From contig JARKIF010000049.1 of the NCBI GenBank assembly GCA_029378245.1, positions 124,001-188,000 of the forward strand: a DNA stretch of 64,000 nucleotides. Direction: 5' to 3'. Positions 10,840 through 23,699 of this stretch are shown here, piece by piece. The stretch comes from Roridomyces roridus (Eukaryota > Basidiomycota > Agaricomycetes > Agaricales > Mycenaceae). Under the pieces are notes generated by a model. That model had not been told where the DNA came from and ran no database searches. It worked only from the letters and a program-made list of their open reading frames with translations. The translations under genes were made by a program, and so were the position numbers. Each line of letters opens with the position of its first letter. Positions within the stretch are counted from its first letter, which is position 1.

Positions 10840-12257
10840 TAGTCTCGGGGCCAGACTATATACAACTGACGAACAAGTAGTTGTATATAGTCTGGTAGTA
10901 AACACGCCATGCCAAAGGGCGTGCCGGACCTTATGTCAGCACGTCACATGATTTCCGTGCTGTCTTCTTCCTCCCCATCGTCCCGCCTCATTCCTCCCGT
11001 TTCGCTCGCCGGGATTGCCTCTGAACGACCTATATCATGTCATCTAAAGCCCATGGACCTTCTCTGCCCGAAAATCCGGTCCCAAAGTTACCATCTCGCC
11101 CTGAATCGTTTCTCTCAATAAGGATGGCGCCGGTCCACCTGGATGCGCTTCTCGACGAGAACATACCGCGTGGAAGACGGGGTGAGGATTCATCGACATA
11201 CTGTGCCCTCTGGGCGGAATTTGGACGGAATCAAGCCTTTGGTGTGTCACTGTCGCAGCGCCTTGCTCTGCCCTCACATCTGTGCCACACAGGACCTTCT
11301 AACGGCCGTGTTGCATCAACCACGCGGTGCATTTACACCAATGCGACCCATGTACGTCTCTCGGGGAGCTCAATAAACACCGTTTGGCCCCGTTCCGCAT
11401 CTGCAGTCGGCTCTCGGTAGCCGGTCGGCTCGCGGACCTATGAGCGACGCCTGCACCACGAACACTCGCTCACACTGCCCTTCCTTTGCCACTCACCATC
11501 ACCGCCGGGTCCTGCGTCTCCGTGAACCCAGCTACCGATCCCTCCGTCTCCCCACCATGGCACACCAACGCTCTATGGTCTCGCTACGACAATAGAATCC
11601 GCCGATGATACTTCACACGGCGAGGCATGGATGGAGCCGTGACGCACGCGGTCCACTGCACCCTTTATTCTTGGCCCCACATCTAGTCTCTCCGTCTGGT
11701 TATAGCTAAGGAGGAGACTTGTCCGTTTACTCGTGCGGGCAGCAGTGATCAGACGGTTTTGGATGACGGCTCGCTCGTTGGCACCTCTTGTAGTCAGCGG
11801 GGAGTGCAAAAGGGAGAGTTGAGATATGTGTTCGAGACGGACTGGGCGGCACGCGGGGGTTGCAAATGGATACTTACAACCGGCCCGGAGTACACATGTA
11901 TCGTTGTCCCAACGTTGTCCTCAATTTATCCCGACTATCCATACATTCTCTCATCATGCTAATCGACCTGAGTGACGACAATTTGAGATGGAGCTGCCTG
12001 GTTTGCGGCGACTGGCTTGAGAGACACTCCTGTAGTCGTAGCCCCGAACATTATAGAGAAAATGTGGCCGAAAATATTATGTATTGTGTCTAGGGTGTTC
12101 ACCCATCCTTTCCCCGCAATTATTAGGCTTGTAACGCGTCGATTGAGCCGGGAACGAGGCCAGACGAAGCTGGGCAGAGAGATCACGGCTGTCGCACGTG
12201 ACGTGCTGACCTAAGGTCCGGCACGCCCTTTGACAGGACGTGATTACTATAGGACTA
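10840..12257. mobile_element. MULE-like non-autonomous transposon with long TIRs
   Basis: This 1418-base insert in exon 2 of peroxygenase copy 2 has a perfect 9-base target duplication GCGCAGTCG (10831-10839 and 12258-12266). Long terminal inverted repeats are recognisable between about 10891-10950 and 12200-12257 (shared cores AAAGGGCGTGCCGGACCTTA and GTCAGCACGTCAC). The left tip carries an extra perfect hairpin (10851-10895). No transposase is encoded; internal open frames match nothing known. The duplication length points to the Mutator-like superfamily. Confidence 0.85.
10851..10895. repeat. Perfect 17-base hairpin at the element's left tip
   Basis: CCAGACTATATACAACT at 10851-10867 is perfectly inverted at 10879-10895, separated by an 11-base loop. 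The outer arm resembles the natural element tip (TAGTC followed by the TAGTAA core), so it looks like a fold-back duplication of the terminus. The right end has no equivalent hairpin. Confidence 0.9.
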
Positions 12258-12686
12258 GCGCAGTCGCTGGGTTCAACGTCGGCAACACCTCGATTCTCCA
12301 GGCGGCGAAGTTTGGGCTCCTCTCCGGGCTTGCTTTCGACACCCTGGACCTCGACGCCCTCGCTCTGTAAGCCGCAGTACTCTCGGCCCTTCCCTTTACT
12401 GACCCGCCAGACAGGCACAACCTCGTCGAGCACGACGCATCCATCTCGCGCCAGGACTGGGCACTCGGCGACAACCTCCACTTTAACGAGACCCTCTTCT
12501 CGGTCATGGCGAACATCAACCCTGGCTCGGCCCTTTACACCCCCGAGACGGCGGCGCAGGTGCAGAAGATGCGGTTGGATGATTTGATTGCTCGGAATCC
12601 CAATGTCACCAATACAGACAAGGAGTTCCAGCTGCGGAGTCGCGAGTCGGCGCTTTATCTTAGTATCTTTGGAAACACCAGCACGG

Positions 12687-14252
12687 TGATACGCAGCGTC
12701 ACGCGCACTAGTGTATAGTAGATAGCTCGAGTAGGTAATGTCCTAGAAGTAGACCGCGAAGCGATACAACTCCACAACACACTAACCACAAAACACACAC
12801 AACACACACACAATTCCTTGACTAGCACGCTGACACCTAACGGTTGAGTTCGGGGTCGTCTGAAGTATACAGATAAGACTGATACTCCGCGGTTTGGTTC
12901 TCGGAAGCTTGTAGGTTGGCTCTCGAGGTTTCACACCAAGTTCAATGTCTTTTGAACTAAGAGGAATCTCTTGACTGGTTTGTAGACTGCTCACAACGAA
13001 CACGAGGTTACGATGTTAAAAGGTTTTATATTTTATTGACCGAAACACACAATATCCAAACACCAATACAACTTCGATACAACACGAAGAGGAACTATAG
13101 CACAGAGGGCAACCCACTACCCCTTAAGTATGTTACTATAGCTGACCCAAGTTGAACCAGAGCTCGGGTGCCTTTGATATTGCGTCTAAGCTAAGAGAAA
13201 TGATACAACAAATCTCCGCGGAAGTCACAAGACTGCACTATAACCACAGATCAAGCTTCGACCCAATGTCTAGGCAAGAAGGCGTACAATGCAATGCTGC
13301 AAGGGCGGGATCTACAGGCCTTATATACTACTCCCTACTGGTCTGATGATATAACTACTATTACGCGCCTGCCATCCCTATTTCCGTACTTTCCCTATAA
13401 CCCTAGGTGCCCTGTCACCTATATTACATCCCCTCGAACCGCTTCGCGTGGTCCTGTTGCTTATGTTGCTGCTTGGCCCGTCTGATCGGTGGTCATGCCG
13501 CCTTGGCATTCGAGCCGATTGGCCTGGTAATTTGATTCCGTCGTTTCATTACACTCTCTTGCTGAGCCAGCTCCCATTATGACTACAGCCCTCGACCCAG
13601 GTCCATAAATAACCTCGGTCCGCCATCTTCGTCATCCAGAGCTTACTCCTGGCATATTCTGTCAGACGCGATCATCGCTCTGATCGTCTGCCGCGACTCC
13701 GCCGCTTTTCATGATCATGATCGTACTCGGATCAGTTCTCGATCACACTAGTGTGCCTGCGCGAGTTCGACTCGCCCACTTGTCATCTCTTTTCTGGGTG
13801 TCTCTGCAATACCGGAACGAATGGTAGTATTTCCTCCAACTCGCCTACGCGAGCCACTCTGTTTGTATACATATATAGACTTATACCGGTCCGCGAGGTA
13901 CTCCGCAAACCTTGTCATGATAGTACTGCGCGTCCGCGCAACCTTCGTCTTTGCTCTATAGCTAGTCTAGCTCATTTCTGAATACACCTGGGCTTGGTAT
14001 ATCTCCTTGGGTATGGTATCTCCACAAGTAGTAGTCCCCGCGAACCGCCTATTGGAGTCACTACAACCGACCACTTGAACGAATAGCCAAGCGTAGTGTA
14101 CTGACGACTTGTACTTGTCTCATTAATACACGAATAGTGACACGGAGCTCGGTCCTATCCCTTATTGTATATCACCTGACAGAGGCATTGGTGTGCGCAC
14201 CAAAACAGCTAATTAGCCAGATTTCACGCGTGCGAAATACGCAGTCGTATCA
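12687..14252. mobile_element. Solo LTR, family A copy 2 (1566 bases)
   Basis: This is the second copy of the TGATACG...CGTATCA repeat, in the same orientation as 1351-2918 and differing from it only by scattered substitutions and small indels. It sits in exon 3 of peroxygenase copy 2 with the 4-base duplication ACGG (12683-12686 and 14253-14256). The undisturbed paralogous site is AGCACGGGTGTTGCG at about 31317-31331. The similarity of two unlinked solo copies implies recent activity of a full-length parent not present in this window. Confidence 0.88.
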
Positions 14253-14298
14253 ACGGGTGTTGCGCCCAAGGTGTGAGTCGATTTGAATCCCGATTTTA

Positions 14299-14551
14299 CA
14301 GCCGTTTTCAAAACTGTATACGGGTTTGGAGCCTCGCTCCACGTTTGTCTTTGATGTCCTTTGTTTGACAGAGAGTCGAGCTTCCGCTCCACTCAACTCC
14401 ACAACTTAATTCAAGAGCTGTGCCGTGCTAGACGGGATTTCCCTTTCCGGGCAGGAGAGTGGAGTCGAAGCAGACTCACCGGCACACAGAGGTCAACACA
14501 AACGAAGGTGGAGCACTGTATCAAACCCGTATACAGTTTTGAAAACCGCTG
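14299..14551. mobile_element. TA-flanked MITE (Tc1/mariner-like), 253 bases
   Basis: This element lies inside intron 3 of peroxygenase copy 2. Inverted ends of about 28 bases begin CAGCCGTTTTCAAAACTG (left) and CAGCGGTTTTCAAAACTG (right, complement). TA dinucleotides flank it (14297-14298 and 14552-14553), the Tc1/mariner target duplication. The short intron of copy 1 (31341-31391) lacks it. As it is intronic and leaves the GT...AG ends intact, it may have been the mildest of the five insertions. Confidence 0.85.
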
Positions 14552-14652
14552 TAAGACTGTCGCTCATGGTGATGCATGCAGATTTGTCAACATTTTCTTC
14601 CGAGAGGAACGACTGCCGATTGAGGAAGGCTGGAAACGCTCCGAGATTCTGA

Positions 14653-15663
14653 GAGTATATACAAGAAGAATGGGACTGGGACTCCGCCCTGGCAGGCGGA
14701 GTCCCATTTTTGATCGGCAATTCCCATTTTTGGGGTGCAGTTTGGTAACTTCGGTTATCCTGGGGGAGTCCCATTCCGGTGCCGTGAATCAAGGCCGTGA
14801 GTTCCGAGAGCGGAGGCCGATGCACTGCCGATGTTCCAAGACATCCGTACATACACCGCCGATGGGCTGTCAGGTAGCAGCCAGCTGGAATCGTCATGTG
14901 AGCCATGTGAGGTCACCAGCTGGAGTCTACGTCCGTGGAGGCTAGATGGGCTGAAGGAGTAAATGGACTCATCGTGAGTCCAGCTTTGCTGGAGAGTAGG
15001 TGAATCCCCACCTGGATGTGTGCTGTGTACGCACCTAGTGCCGGTGGTTCAATCCACACTGGTAGCAGATTTATGTCCGTGTTATCCACGGATGCATGGT
15101 AGGCTGGTACTTAGCTGACTGATCACGACAAAACCATGTGCACGTGCGGGTGGTAGTCACATAAAATAAATCTTATTGGCACGATTATTTACGGCTCAAA
15201 TTATCTACGCATTCAAAAAGTTACACCTCGGCGGCGGCGGCAGCAGTGCTGGCAGGGGCGGGCGCGGCGGCCACGGGAGTGGCAGCAGGCCCAGGAACGT
15301 CAGCAGCGCGGTCCGCTGCAGCAGCGGTGATGGTGGCGTCAACGACGCGCTGCACCTCATCGACGGTGTTGCAGGGGATGCTGTAGTTGTCGATGCCGTG
15401 GGTGGCCCGGTCGGACGCAAGAACCATCTCAAATGCCCTGTTGACAAAAGGTAAGTACAGCACGAATAACAGAAGAAGGAACGGACTTCAAGAGCTTGCG
15501 CGCATTGCCGTTGCATCAACTGTCAATGGCTGCCGGATGTTCGCCGTTGCATTATGAAACCACGCTGAATCCCATTGCGACGTGATCGGCATGCCTGAGT
15601 CCCATTGTGATGGGACTGCGCGTCAAAAGCGGAGTCCCAGTCCCATTGTTCTTGTTACGCCTC
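14653..15663. mobile_element. MULE-like element carrying a captured gene fragment
   Basis: This 1011-base insert in exon 4 of peroxygenase copy 2 is flanked by the perfect 9-base duplication AGATTCTGA (14644-14652 and 15664-15672). Terminal inverted repeats of about 35 bases share the core AATGGGACTGGGACTCCGC. Subterminal GAGTCCCAT words recur near both ends. The interior holds a minus-strand splice acceptor and a terminal exon-like frame (15221-15463) unrelated to transposition. That is the organisation of a Pack-MULE, which carries host gene pieces. Confidence 0.8.
15221..15463 (-). pseudogene. Captured terminal exon inside the Pack-MULE-like element
   Basis: On the minus strand, a polypyrimidine-like stretch and TTTTGTCAACAG acceptor (about 15455-15443) precede an open frame beginning AFEMVLASDRATHGIDNYS and ending in an Ala/Pro-rich tail with a stop near 15221. 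Intron-like sequence upstream plus a clean 3' terminal exon suggests capture of genomic rather than cDNA sequence. I do not recognise the parent protein. Nothing indicates that the fragment is expressed. Confidence 0.5.
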
Positions 15664-15799
15664 AGATTCTGATCACGCCTGAGACGATGAACGACATGGA
15701 GGATTTCATTGTGGCGAATTCCAATTGGACGCAGAGTCAGGCTTGTGAGCCTCTGGTTATTGGTCCGCACTCCGTTATTTGAGCGAATAATTACACTTT

Positions 15800-16510
15800 G
15801 GTTGAATGTTGAATTGGATTTGGCGAGCCATGCCGAGTCATCAAGTCTACACGCTGTGCTGAGATGCCCAAGTGTTTCGAGGGCCAGAGAGTTTGCAGAG
15901 AGTCGGACTTGATCCAAATGACAATGATGGTTAAGGCTCGCTTACGCTGTTTGTTCGTGCTTCACTCCTCTTGAACTCAATCATGCATCATCCTCCGTAT
16001 CTTGCTCGGACCTCGGTCGCGTCCTCACTGGAGTCGCGCGGATCTCAGGTGAATCACAGTCGTCATGCTTCGTTTGTTCATGCGGGAACGATTGACCGAC
16101 CGGTACCCCAGCCCGTGCCTTTCCATAGTGGGCATGTCAACACCCTTGATTCTGTTATCAGTGGCCAGCTTCCGACTCGAATTCCGTGCTCAAAATTGGC
16201 GGCCTAATGCCGTTCTTAACTTTCCTCCCCTCGCATTGTCACTATCAGCAAATACTCGAGTCGCTTTCTCTCCAACAGACTACAGTTGCCGATCTCCCGG
16301 TCTTTCATCGAAGATCCCTTTGCGTACAGGCGTGATTTTCCAGGATCTACAGCCGCCGAGGCCACTTATCCGAGTGCGGGACTACCCGTGCCGCTGATTG
16401 CCTGAGGTGCGGTTTCTTGTCAAAATAGCAGCCGTTGACGAGTTGGTTTCTGATCTTGGACATTTCTCTGGACCGAATATCATCCTTCTGGGCTAGTTTG
16501 AAAGCAGATT
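15800..16510 (+). repeat. Dispersed repeat, copy 1 (inverted partner at 50340-50995)
   Basis: About 650-700 bases just downstream of peroxygenase copy 2 match, at moderate identity and in inverted order, 50995 down to 50340. Shared landmarks are CGAGTCATCAAGTCTACACG, GACTTGATCCAAATGACAAT and ACTCGAGTCGCTTTCTCTC. The two copies have many small indels and no shared long open frame, so this is either an old non-autonomous element or a decayed gene family. No clear ends or target duplications were found. Confidence 0.65.
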
Positions 16511-16663
16511 GTCTCTCTTGAAGCGGTATTCTAAGAATTTCCTTCTTGGATTCGATCTAGCGTTATATGGAAAACAAAATACACAATATTCAGAATGGCT
16601 AACACAAAACAGGAACGAGTAGCAAGAGAGATGGAAAGCGGGGACAGAGGTCGGTGAGACAGT

Positions 16664-17441
16664 TTAAACGCTGTACCTTTGCGGTGAGTCCCCTCCTGGT
16701 TCAATGCAAGCAGCGGACTTACATTGACTCCTGGCGACTAGGGCATGCACCGCGGCGGCGCCGAATGTTAAGGGGTACATGAGCTGACAGAAGACTTCAA
16801 AATTTGCAACAGTTGAAAACGGACTGGGTCTCACGGGTAGCCAAATAAATTGTCGCAAGCGCCGCTCGAGTGTCGTTGACTCCCTCCGATAGTTTCCGTT
16901 GGGTTTCTTCCTCCATTGTGACCTGGGGAATGCCAGCTGCTCTATGATTATTGGGACGCAAGATGAGGGTGCTCACCAGTATGTCAGTTCGTATTTCCTT
17001 CATGTCGGTGCCACATTCGCTGATCGTCTGCATAATTTCTCGGATTATTTGGAGGTACTCGGTCCATGCTTCCGTTTCTCCGCTCTTGAGCAGGCGAACC
17101 TTGACCTCGGAAACGGTACGTGTAACCCTGGTGCCATTCAGAGAAATGGAGTTTGAAACTTTGACTAAAACGCACTGAAGCAGCCGTTCTTCCAGCTCCA
17201 ACAAACTTCTCGTCGCCCTCAGACGACATGCCTTCTTCGCCTTGTCCAACAGTTGCGAGTTGATGCCGAGCCATGCCTCCAGATGCGCCAACCTTTCCGA
17301 GGGGAGTTGGCGGTGAACCAGGTAAACCGTCGTTGACGCAAGTACGAAGGCCAGGCCGGTGTAGGAGATGACGGTGCGGGGTAGGAGGGAGAGTGCCCAC
17401 AGTGTGGCAGCAGATTTCAGGGAGCAGAGAGGGGCGCTCAT
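16664..17441 (-). CDS. Small membrane/coiled-coil family protein, member A
   Basis: Five exons on the minus strand (17441-17176, 17127-16977, 16922-16835, 16783-16723, 16676-16664) total 579 bases, 192 residues. The N-terminus has two hydrophobic stretches (LWALSLLPRTVISYTGLAFV and following), then HRQLPSERL. A helical, charge-rich middle looks coiled-coil (LLELEERLLQ, VRLLKSGETEAWTEYLQ). The C-terminus has the basic block NIRRRRGA. It reads as a membrane-anchored protein with a helical body; function is unknown and no named family is recognised. Four relatives are in this window (18560, 33641, 46795, 48121); the complete ones share the first three intron positions. The 3' flank to about 16560 is also shared with the copy at 48121, indicating a recent segmental duplication. 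Confidence 0.75.
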
Positions 17442-17672
17442 ACTGGGGGTGAAACGAGGGATGGCCGTATAGAGGGCAGATGGCGTCTTTTTATGTCTTG
17501 CTGTACTGGACTCCGGACGACTGGGGTGGCATCGAGATTCAGTTTTAAGTCAGCCGAATCAGACCTGCTTCTTGCCTGCCTCATGAACAGGTGAATTAAT
17601 ATCAACCATTTATGGAATTCCGTCGAGCGCCCATCAAAATCCTAGGGTTCTTCTGGTGTCACGTGTGGGCTA

Positions 17673-17822
17673 CTGTACTATTTCAACCGTAAGTTCAGTC
17701 ACACGTCACAGCCAACCTTTTTTGATGTGTGCAAAAATCGCCATAATTCAAAAGAAAATTTTTCGGCCTTCTCGGTCGAAAAATTACATAATTTTGATGA
17801 ACTTACGGTTGAAATAGTACAG
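17673..17822. mobile_element. 150-base TA-flanked MITE
   Basis: Perfect inverted repeats of 25 bases start CTGTACTATTTCAACCGTAA. TA dinucleotides flank it (17671-17672 and 17823-17824). The length is the same as the unrelated-sequence MITE at 46443-46592, which also starts CTGTA. No coding capacity. It lies upstream of family member A. Confidence 0.88.
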
Positions 17823-17982
17823 TATACTTACATACTACATACTTGCTGTTTCAAAGGCTTCGGAGTGCATTAACTGTACTTTAAGTGGGACAGTGCAACA
17901 CCTTCAATGTCTTCTTCGAACGTGCCCTGACTGTCTGGATGCCGACCCCTGATTTTCATCGGCAAGCTGTCGGTAGTCTGAC

Positions 17983-18492
17983 TAGGGCTCCGACCCGGCC
18001 GTTGACGGCGCCGGCCGTCATGGGAGGTCGGACGGGCCCCACCCGGCCGTCAGACCATGTTGCGAGGCCTCAAAACGGCCGGGTGGTACCCGTCAGACCC
18101 GTCACGGCCGTCATGACGGGTAAGAGCGGTGATAGCCCGTGCCTCCTGCTAAATCTACCATCAGATTGATGTCAACGTGATACGGGCAAGTCAAAATTAC
18201 AGATTGGTACTCGGCAAGCCTCAGAAGCGCAGTATCGGGAAGATTGCCGATGACCCAGGTGGGCTACCCTGGAGCATCAAGCGATGATGGCAGCTCGGCA
18301 TGGGTAGTTAGCCGAGGACCCGTCACCACCCGTCATGACCCGTCGACGGCCGGGAACGGGTACCCCGTCAGCCAAGGAACCGGACCCGGACCCGGCCGTC
18401 AAAATTGTGGCTTCAGAGGGCTGTACGGCCGGGCCGGCACCCGTCGTGACGGCTCGTTGACCCGTCATTTTGACGGTCGGGTCGGAGCCCTA
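17983..18492. mobile_element. hAT MITE, short copy (510 bases)
   Basis: This is the compact relative of the element at 942-3769. It has the same TAGGGCTCCGACCCG ends and a perfect 8-base duplication AGTCTGAC (17975-17982 and 18493-18500). It shows the pre-insertion sequence for both inserts nested in the long copy. It lies between member A and the member E fragment of the coiled-coil family. Confidence 0.93.
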
Positions 18493-18559
18493 AGTCTGAC
18501 TTGATGTTGCAGAATTTTGCATAACGAGACTAGGGAAAGCAAACGACAGCATTTGGCAA

Positions 18560-18890
18560 GGTATACTTTATAAAACGACAAGAACGAGTAGGTGGCGAGG
18601 AAAGAACTCGGAGTCGAATGTGTAGACGCTGTTCCGTTCTGCGGTAAGCCTTCTTCATTTTTGAATCCCAACCGCACACTAGTTACTTTCCATAGATTCA
18701 GACTGGGTTGCGGTACGACAGCGCGCGAATCTTGCGGGTACGTGAGATGGAAATTATCAACCGAGGATGTTGAATTGGTGGCGCTCCCACAAATTGTCGC
18801 AAGACCTGTTCGAGTTTCGCCCAACACCCTCCGAGATTTTGCGTTGATTTCTTGCTCCATGACGATCTTTGGGAACTTTGTGAGCACCGA
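18560..18890 (-). pseudogene. Coiled-coil family fragment, member E
   Basis: The minus strand carries a piece matching the third exon of the family (KIVMEQEINAKSRRVLGETR, compare EEETQRKLSEGVNDTR in member A), followed by sequence resembling the fourth exon. A GTGCTCAC...CAAAG intron-like segment precedes it. The first two exons, with the membrane segments, are absent. It is therefore a 5'-truncated copy. Confidence 0.6.
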
Positions 18891-18979
18891 TACAAACTAT
18901 AGTACAAGATGCTTCCGCTTCGTTCGGGTGAACATATGGTCAAATTTAAAATGTTACAGTACAACATATGGGAAATAGG

Positions 18980-19640
18980 CCTGTGAGGATCAGAAGACTC
19001 GAGTTGCGTTACCCAGAATAATGGTGAATGCACACTCTGGTATACTGACATCGTTGGTGCATCTTTGAAGTCGACGATAGAAGCACAATCGCGGTGGGCG
19101 ACTTAGAGACGTCGCGGAGACCCAGTACTGATTGTGCAACATGAGTGAAAGCACGGACTCGGAGCCCGGACGGATAAAGATACATTCTCACCGATACTGT
19201 ATTGACTTTACTGTACCGCTGCTACCGCACTCTGAGGTGCGACTTTTCTAGGACTTTCCATACGAATGGCTGCTTTCGTAGCCGACAAATTTCGGTGTGC
19301 CATGTAACTAAGAACATTTCCGTAAACGAAGCTACTTACAGTATTGAGACAACTTGAGGGCAACCAAAGAAGCGGTTAGCTACAGAATCAACAATCAATC
19401 CCGGAGCCAGATAAAGAGCGAGAGCAGAGCGAGGGGCGAATAGGTGGCTCATTCAATGACCGTTATATATACCTCAGTTCTGCCGGACGCTGGAGACGTG
19501 CAAGAGAGCCGCCGGCCGGCCGGGGACTAAAATAGGTGAATGGGCGGAAGCCCGAGAACACGCGCTCAGTGACTGCGCCGGGCAGATCGAAGGCTTGGAA
19601 AAGCTGTTGAAACGTTGAAACTTGAGCCTAAGCTGTATAT
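18980..19640. other. Intergenic stretch, nothing recognised
   Basis: No open frame with codon-like character, no inverted ends and no RNA gene was seen here on either strand. Confidence 0.5.
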
Positions 19641-19980
19641 AGCATCAACAGTCTCCGCGAGAGGGTATACCTAAACGGCACGGCACCCGAAATGCTGTCG
19701 AGCTGTGTGTGTCGTGCTTGCATCCTTCATGAATTCTCCTTCTCAGATAGTCGCCGGACACGGGCACAGTTGGGCACAGCGGAAGGATTATAGACAGGAT
19801 GACAGTGATAATATTTATCGCTACACTGTACGTAACCTCCTTCGCCTGGTACTCCACCAGAGAGGCACGCCTTTCAGGCGTGGTCAGCGCGCATGCGGTA
19901 ACATGAGGCAAACATGAAGGCAGGACCCAGGGTTGACCCAGGGCTTCGTAGATGCTGTTGACATCAGGAAAAGCCACCTG

Positions 19981-20900
19981 GTTAGGTAGCACTCCCGAGT
20001 CTCCGGAGGCTCAGTAGCCCGGTAGTCAAGTACCCCCTTACTGTGTACTACCAAGCTGCCTCCAACTGCTACCAGTGCTACTGAACAGCGGGCTACTGAG
20101 GCTACTGTTACTCCAGTGCAGGGAGGAGCTGACCCTAACAGAATTCACAAGGTTCAAAAGAAACACTTAACACTGGGTACTGTTGCTATTCTACTGTAGT
20201 GACTAAAGTCAGACTGAGTTGGGAATTTAATTAAAGGAATGCAGGCGGCGGGACTCGAACTCATGACATTTGCAAAAGACAAGTAATATTAAAGAGACAA
20301 CTAAACAACTACACTAAGTACACATTGCAGATTGTGTGCATGTCTGTTCCACATCGGGTAACCGCATGCTACTCCATTGTCTCTCCAACCACAACTACCT
20401 CTGGAAAATATACAAACTGGATGTGGAAGTTGAAAGCACAGGCACAAGACTGAGCTCAAGTAGAAGTTGGCCTGTTAGCCAATGTCTTCACTGTTACTTG
20501 AACTTACTTAGGCAAGGTCATTTTTGTTAGTGAGGGGGATGTGCACATTGAATCATTTGGGCACTCTGTAAAGAGGTTTCATCCAGAGGGATGAGAAAAT
20601 GAGGCAAACAAGTGCTATCAGCCAGCCAGCCCAACACTATAAAAATGCTATTGTTTCTACCAACTCAACACAGGCAGGCAATCAAGTGCTACTGAGACAT
20701 TAGTGTGAAGCTACCTGGGCTACTGAGTTTGAGGGCATAGATATCTAAGCTACTGGGTTAGAGGGTATGGTTACTGAAGCTACCAAGTGCTACTGGACTC
20801 CCCACTCAGAGCTACCAAGAGCTACTGAGCCACGCACTCAATGCTACCATGGCTACTGGAGCTATCAGACCTACCTACTGCTTGGTGGGAGCTACCTAAC
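19981..20900. mobile_element. Candidate TIR element rich in CTACTG/GCTACC words
   Basis: The tips GTTAGGTAGCACTCCC and its inverted counterpart (GGGAGCTACCTAAC at 20887-20900) form short inverted repeats. The interior is packed with the words GCTACTG and GCTACC and contains a tRNA-like segment (20238-20325). No target duplication was found, so class and exact ends are uncertain. Confidence 0.45.
20238..20325 (-). repeat. tRNA-like segment, possible SINE head
   Basis: On the minus strand TAGTGTAGTTG resembles a Pol III box A, and GAGTTCGAGTCCC about 50 bases later matches box B. The acceptor stem does not pair and the anticodon arm is poor, so this is not a functional tRNA. It may be a tRNA-derived SINE head or a decayed tRNA. 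Confidence 0.4.
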
Positions 20901-21230
20901 AAAAGTGTGTTTCCTGATGGATGGTGTGCCTGATCAATCTGAATCTCATCTCTCGACAGACTGATATGTATCGCTCCGTAACCTCCGCCAACATAGGACG
21001 AAGTGTTGACGAAGCGCCCAAGGCGCTTTGGCGGACTTGACATGAAATCAACGCATGCTGCCAGGAGTCCCAGGACACGGGATCGGACATGGTTTGAGGC
21101 CTGAGGCATTATGGACCACACATATCAGTGGCAGAGCAGGAGAGAATACAGAGGACATGCGAGAGCCTGAGACTCTGTACGTCGGGGATTCAAGAATCCA
21201 CTTCGCCGTGGTTCATAATTCATGGGTTGG

Positions 21231-21450
21231 CTAGCCGCCAAATTCAATATTGCCAAAGACTGAGCTGGAAGTGGGTTCCCATTGCGTGTGCCCTGGCCCG
21301 CTCAACCTACCCGAACCTACCCAAATTTCAGATTTGGGGATATCATCGGCGGTGTACTGTATTATTTCATTCTGGAAGTAGTGGCATGAACAGGTGCGAA
21401 ACCAAGAGAGGCTGTTGGCATCAAAAGATGGATTACTGCGACCATGTACA
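21231..21450 (-). pseudogene. F-box remnant and shared flank repeat
   Basis: The minus-strand text EIIQYTADDIPK matches EITQYTADDVPT of the F-box pseudogene at 543-7557. The bases at 21395-21450 match the flank before peroxygenase copy 2 near 9318-9372 (AAAAGATGGATTACNNCGACCATG). It is a duplicated scrap, not a gene. Confidence 0.55.
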
Positions 21451-21554
21451 GTATCTTGTACAGATGAAATCCCCGCAAGGACCCCACGAAATGTTATAAT
21501 ACATCTATGTACTAGTAGTCCATTCCATGTCCATGTCCTAGCCCGACACGCCAC

Positions 21555-23656
<2,102 letters not shown>

Positions 23657-23699
23657 ATTGCTGGTTCAAAGGGGTGCGATGGTGGTGGTAGGAGTTGAA

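Larger units (their letters stand above)
9482..15782 (+). pseudogene. Short unspecific peroxygenase gene carrying five insertions (copy 2)
   Basis: The host gene encodes a secreted heme-thiolate peroxygenase (Peroxidase_2/chloroperoxidase-like, short UPO type). Visible features are a signal peptide (MLSSSIVLVLASVAFAS), the PCP motif with the proximal cysteine (RSPCPGLN) and the EHD motif (LVEHDASISRQD). Exon pieces are 9482-9606; 9662-9687, 10792-10839, 12267-12366; 12415-12686, 14257-14272; 14582-14652, 15673-15782. They total 125+174+288+181 = 768 bases, identical exon by exon to copy 1 at 25671. No stop or frameshift is seen in these pieces. The five inserts are an LTR (9688), a MULE-like element (10840), an LTR (12687), a TA-flanked MITE in intron 3 (14299) and a MULE-like element (14653). 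Four lie in exons, so the locus should be non-functional. Confidence 0.9.
19645..21090 (-). pseudogene. Unknown gene interrupted by a 920-base element
   Basis: On the minus strand a frame starts MSDPVSWDSWQHALISCQV at 21090 and runs into the right end of a TIR element at 20900. Coding-like sequence appears again beyond it from about 19980 (QVAFPDVNSIYEALGQPWVL) and includes a hydrophobic segment (INIITVILSIILPL). This suggests one gene split by the element, but the two halves could be unrelated. No family is recognised. Confidence 0.4.
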
